Assembly (NCBI GenBank): GCA_900315565.1
Contig: OMZS01000032.1
Span: 1-35,168, forward strand
Origin: an uncultured Prevotellaceae bacterium
Lineage (GTDB): Bacteria; Bacteroidota; Bacteroidia; Bacteroidales; Bacteroidaceae
Direction of reading: 5' to 3'
Length of the DNA: 35,168 bases
Below the pieces are notes generated by a model. The model was given only the letters and a program-made list of their open reading frames with translations. It was not told the origin of the DNA and searched no databases. The position numbers and the translations under genes were made by a program. Positions 33,815 through 35,168 of the stretch are shown here, piece after piece (the first letter of the stretch is position 1; each line of letters begins with the position of its first letter).

Positions 33815-33845
33815 TTGCCAGGAACGAGAAATCGTTGTACCTTTG
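33815..33845 (+). promoter_or_regulatory. Promoter of a candidate small transcript
   Basis: TTG (33815-33817), 20 bp, TACCTTTG (33838-33845) on the plus strand, followed about 200 bp later by a terminator with no annotated gene between. Confidence 0.65.
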
Positions 33846-33849
33846 CATC

Positions 33850-34053
33850 GTCAAAAGGTTAATAGATTGTTTAGGTTAGTAGTAATAGATTTAGGTTTTT
33901 AGTTATTTAGATTTAAGGTAAGTTTAACAAGATTGCTTTCGTTTATGGATGACAATGGTGGACCGCGAGGCTCCCATTTCGTTTTGAAAAGGATTTTTAG
34001 TTAAACATAGGCGATACGCTGGTGCTCGTTGATGAGTATCAGCGTATTTTTTT
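33850..34053 (+). ncRNA. Candidate small RNA or small-peptide mRNA of about 204 nt
   Basis: A good promoter (33815-33845) and a good intrinsic terminator (34014-34053) enclose about 200 bp with no long ORF. The first half is T/A-rich with repeated TTTAG/GTTTAGG words (about 33865-33925). The second half can fold an AATGG/CCATT hairpin around 33954-33977. A 19-codon ORF (33945-34004, MDDNGGPRGSHFVLKRIFS) ends just before the terminator and could be a leader peptide or the real product. I do not recognise it as 6S, SRP, tmRNA or RNase P RNA. Confidence 0.45.
34014..34053 (+). terminator. Terminator of the candidate small transcript
   Basis: ATACGCTG (34014-34021) pairs perfectly with CAGCGTAT (34040-34047), with an inner CTC/GAG pair, followed by a run of seven T residues (34047-34053). 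Confidence 0.85.
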
Positions 34054-34097
34054 GTTGTCCATGTGTCTATGTTAGATTATTCATAAGTTTCTTATTC

Positions 34098-34227
34098 TAC
34101 GCTCCGCGCCTTTCAAAAACAAAGAAAACCCAAGAAAAACGAATAAAAACCGAGGTTGAAAAAATAAAAAACCTGTTTTTCCTTGTTTGCTTTTGTTTTT
34201 ACTTGTTTTTGAAAGGCGCGGAGCGTA
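34098..34227. repeat. 25-bp perfect inverted repeat with A/T-rich interior
   Basis: Arms 34098-34122 and 34203-34227 (core CGCTCCGCGCCTTTCAAAAA) are perfectly complementary. The 80-bp interior is mostly A-rich then T-rich words (AGAAAAAC, GTTTTT), so much of it can also pair. It lies between the candidate small RNA and the Lys/Thr-rich gene and has no ORF. Confidence 0.85.
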
Positions 34228-34260
34228 ATCCTTCATTCATTGTGAATAATTCAGGCTAGG

Positions 34261-34764
34261 TTATTCTGTGGCGGGAGCTTCGGTTTCGGGAGTCTCCACG
34301 TCGTAGTCTTCCACGTCGTCGCCCATGAGCGAGCTTTTCTTGCGGCTTCTGCCCGTGGTGGTTGTGGTGGTCTTGTTGCCTGTAGAAACCGTTTTGCTGC
34401 CTGTCGAGGTGGTCTTGGTGCCCGTTGAAACTGTCCTGCTGCCCGTTGAGACCGTCTTGCTGCCGGTTGAGGTGGTCTTACTGCCTGTCGAAGCAGTCTT
34501 CTTGGTGGTAGAAGAAGTGGTTTTCTTGGTGGTCGATTTCTTCGTCGAAGTGGTTTTGGTGCTGTCCTTGCTCACTTTCAGCTTCTTTTTGTCGATGCCG
34601 AACAGTCCTAACAGCCAGTCGAGGATAGTGGAGCCCACCTTGCGCTCGATGCCCGCCTGCGTGGTGGGGATGCCTGTCTTCTTGGTGAATTTGCGCTTCA
34701 GTGCCGGCAGTCCGTATTGCTGGTTGAGGTACCACCAAAGGTCTTTTTTCGTTTTCTTTGCCAT
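34261..34764 (-). CDS. Lys/Thr/Ser-rich repeat protein with conserved N-terminal region, function unknown
   Basis: A 167-residue protein without signal peptide or clear TM. Residues 1-55 look folded: KDLWWYLNQQYGLPALKRKF, then TGIPTTQAGIERKVGSTILDWLLGLFG. Residues 60-140 are low complexity: first Thr/Lys runs (STKTTSTKKSTTKKTT), then six heptads of the form STG-(S/T/N)-(K/R)-T-(V/T), encoded by six 21-bp units at 34379-34504. The C-terminal 25 residues are acidic (GDDVEDYDVETPETEAPATE). The basic, disordered middle resembles histone-H1-like tails that bind DNA or RNA, but the Thr/Ser density also suggests a phosphorylated or O-glycosylated linker. Repeat units differ mostly by silent or conservative changes, arguing for selection on the protein. 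I recognise no family. No promoter in full consensus was seen upstream. Confidence 0.7.
   Translation of the reverse strand: MAKKTKKDLWWYLNQQYGLPALKRKFTKKTGIPTTQAGIERKVGSTILDWLLGLFGIDKKKLKVSKDSTKTTSTKKSTTKKTTSSTTKKTASTGSKTTSTGSKTVSTGSRTVSTGTKTTSTGSKTVSTGNKTTTTTTGRSRKKSSLMGDDVEDYDVETPETEAPATE
34379..34504 (-). repeat. Six 21-bp in-frame tandem repeats within the Lys/Thr-rich gene
   Basis: Six units of exactly 21 bp, each encoding one STGxKTx heptad. Variation between units is concentrated at third positions. Confidence 0.85.
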
Positions 34765-34861
34765 GGTTTTCTTGTGTTTCTGTTATGGTTCAGTGCGTTT
34801 TCTGATGGTTTTTGTTTTTATATAACGTTCAAACCTTTTTTTTATTTTCGACGATATGTTC

Positions 34862-34899
34862 AGATTTTCTAGAAAATTTCATCGCAAAACACAGCATTA
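34862..34899. repeat. CTAG palindrome, locus 3, with shared 17-mer
   Basis: AGATTTTCTAGAAAATTT (34862-34879) differs by one base from the perfect palindrome at 10531-10548. It is followed by CGCAAAACACAGCATTA (34883-34899), identical to 26715-26731. A degenerate inverted GTAGCGAGATAAT lies near 34925-34938. Confidence 0.6.
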
Positions 34900-34963
34900 T
34901 TTTTGTCTCGTCGCGAATAGCATTATTATCTCGCTACGCCTTAACTTTATTTATTCCCAAAGA

Positions 34964-34995
34964 TTCGTATGATAGGAGTTTTTTTTCTATTTTTG
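34964..34995 (+). promoter_or_regulatory. Rightward promoter near the window edge
   Basis: TTCG (34964-34967, one mismatch to TTTG), 20 bp, TATTTTTG (34988-34995). Its gene is outside the window. Confidence 0.5.
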
Positions 34996-35088
34996 CAAAA
35001 ATCCATAGGCAGATTTAACGGCATGCATGGATATTAAATACAGACCCTATCCGATGAGGCCTTAGGCGTTCCTCCGTTGCTGCGGATG

Positions 35089-35113
35089 TTCGGTGGATTT
35101 GCAATCCACCGAA
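35089..35113. repeat. REP-like perfect hairpin
   Basis: TTCGGTGGATT (35089-35099) and AATCCACCGAA (35103-35113) pair perfectly around TGC. Hairpins of the form GGATTTGCAATCC are familiar between Bacteroidetes genes and in IS200/RAYT-type REP elements. Confidence 0.6.
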
Positions 35114-35168
35114 GAATGAGTATTTGAATTTGTAATTCTTTAGATAATGATAAGGAAAATAACTGTAA

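Larger units (their letters stand above)
34765..35168. other. AT-rich right-edge region
   Basis: No gene is supported up to the window end. It holds a CTAG palindrome (34862-34879), a 17-mer shared with 26715-26731 (34883-34899), a rightward promoter (34964-34995) and a hairpin (35089-35113). A 12-codon ATG frame at 35027 is too short to call. Confidence 0.5.

Overview
This window looks like chromosomal DNA from a member of the Bacteroidales, most likely Prevotella in the broad sense. Three things point there. Many genes carry the Bacteroidetes promoter pattern TTTG-N19/20-TAnnTTTG and lack a classical Shine-Dalgarno. Several families are typical of the group (DUF4834, a FISUMP-like surface/periplasmic protein, a Cbp1-like coiled-coil lipoprotein, short phosphatidylserine decarboxylase). 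Gene neighbourhoods also fit the order I recall for Bacteroidales (dnaE-trxA opposite psd-pssA-DUF4834; nadK opposite pdxJ; DJ-1-ispD-recG). Most genes are housekeeping and GC-rich, while the intergenic gaps are AT-rich and unusually full of palindromic and tandem repeats.

Layout. 1-1060: AT-rich accessory end with the tail of a winged-helix protein, a translationally coupled second winged-helix copy, then a promoter with a strong hairpin ahead of xylE. 1061-2582: xylE and its terminator. 2583-3260: a 37-residue small gene, a large palindromic repeat element and AATTG-type repeats. 3257-6079 (minus): DUF445 protein, stand-alone PIG-L deacetylase, membrane-anchored winged-helix regulator. 6080-6786: a 400-bp-offset duplication of a tRNA-Lys tail enclosing a mini-island with its own promoter and operator-like sites, then tRNA-Lys(TTT). 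6852-8582 (minus): AI-2E-family membrane protein and thymidine kinase. 8759-10402: rsmI and a Cbp1-like lipoprotein. 10403-12080: repeats, then tadA and a FISUMP-like secreted protein (minus). 12188-14594: lipoprotein, birA, pyrH. 14601-16523: a near-perfect 45-bp inverted repeat, then DUF4834, pssA, psd (minus; phosphatidylethanolamine synthesis). 16943-22425: dnaE, trxA, a second copy of the palindromic element, DUF418 membrane protein. 22770-25334 (minus): ABC exporter and NAD kinase. 25468-31450: pdxJ, a 620-bp repeat-filled gap, DJ-1, ispD, recG, M23/LysM peptidase. 31590-33668 (minus): two glycosyltransferases. 33669-35168: a candidate small transcript, a 25-bp-armed inverted repeat, a Lys/Thr-rich repeat protein, and a REP-like hairpin at the right edge.

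The coding content is conventional. The unusual content is the repeat biology: (i) a palindromic element at two loci whose stems differ in sequence but stay paired; (ii) a composite motif of an 18-bp CTAG-centred palindrome, 9 bp, then GTCGTGAGATA, dispersed over three intergenic regions; (iii) repeats that abut or supply the stop codons of several genes; (iv) repeats occupying the place where I would expect exbB-exbD-tonB between pdxJ and DJ-1. Other leads are the candidate small RNA near 33850-34053, the 37-residue gene, the tRNA-Lys tail duplication, and a DnaE whose PHP metal site appears complete. I could run no database search, so all family names rest on recognised motifs.
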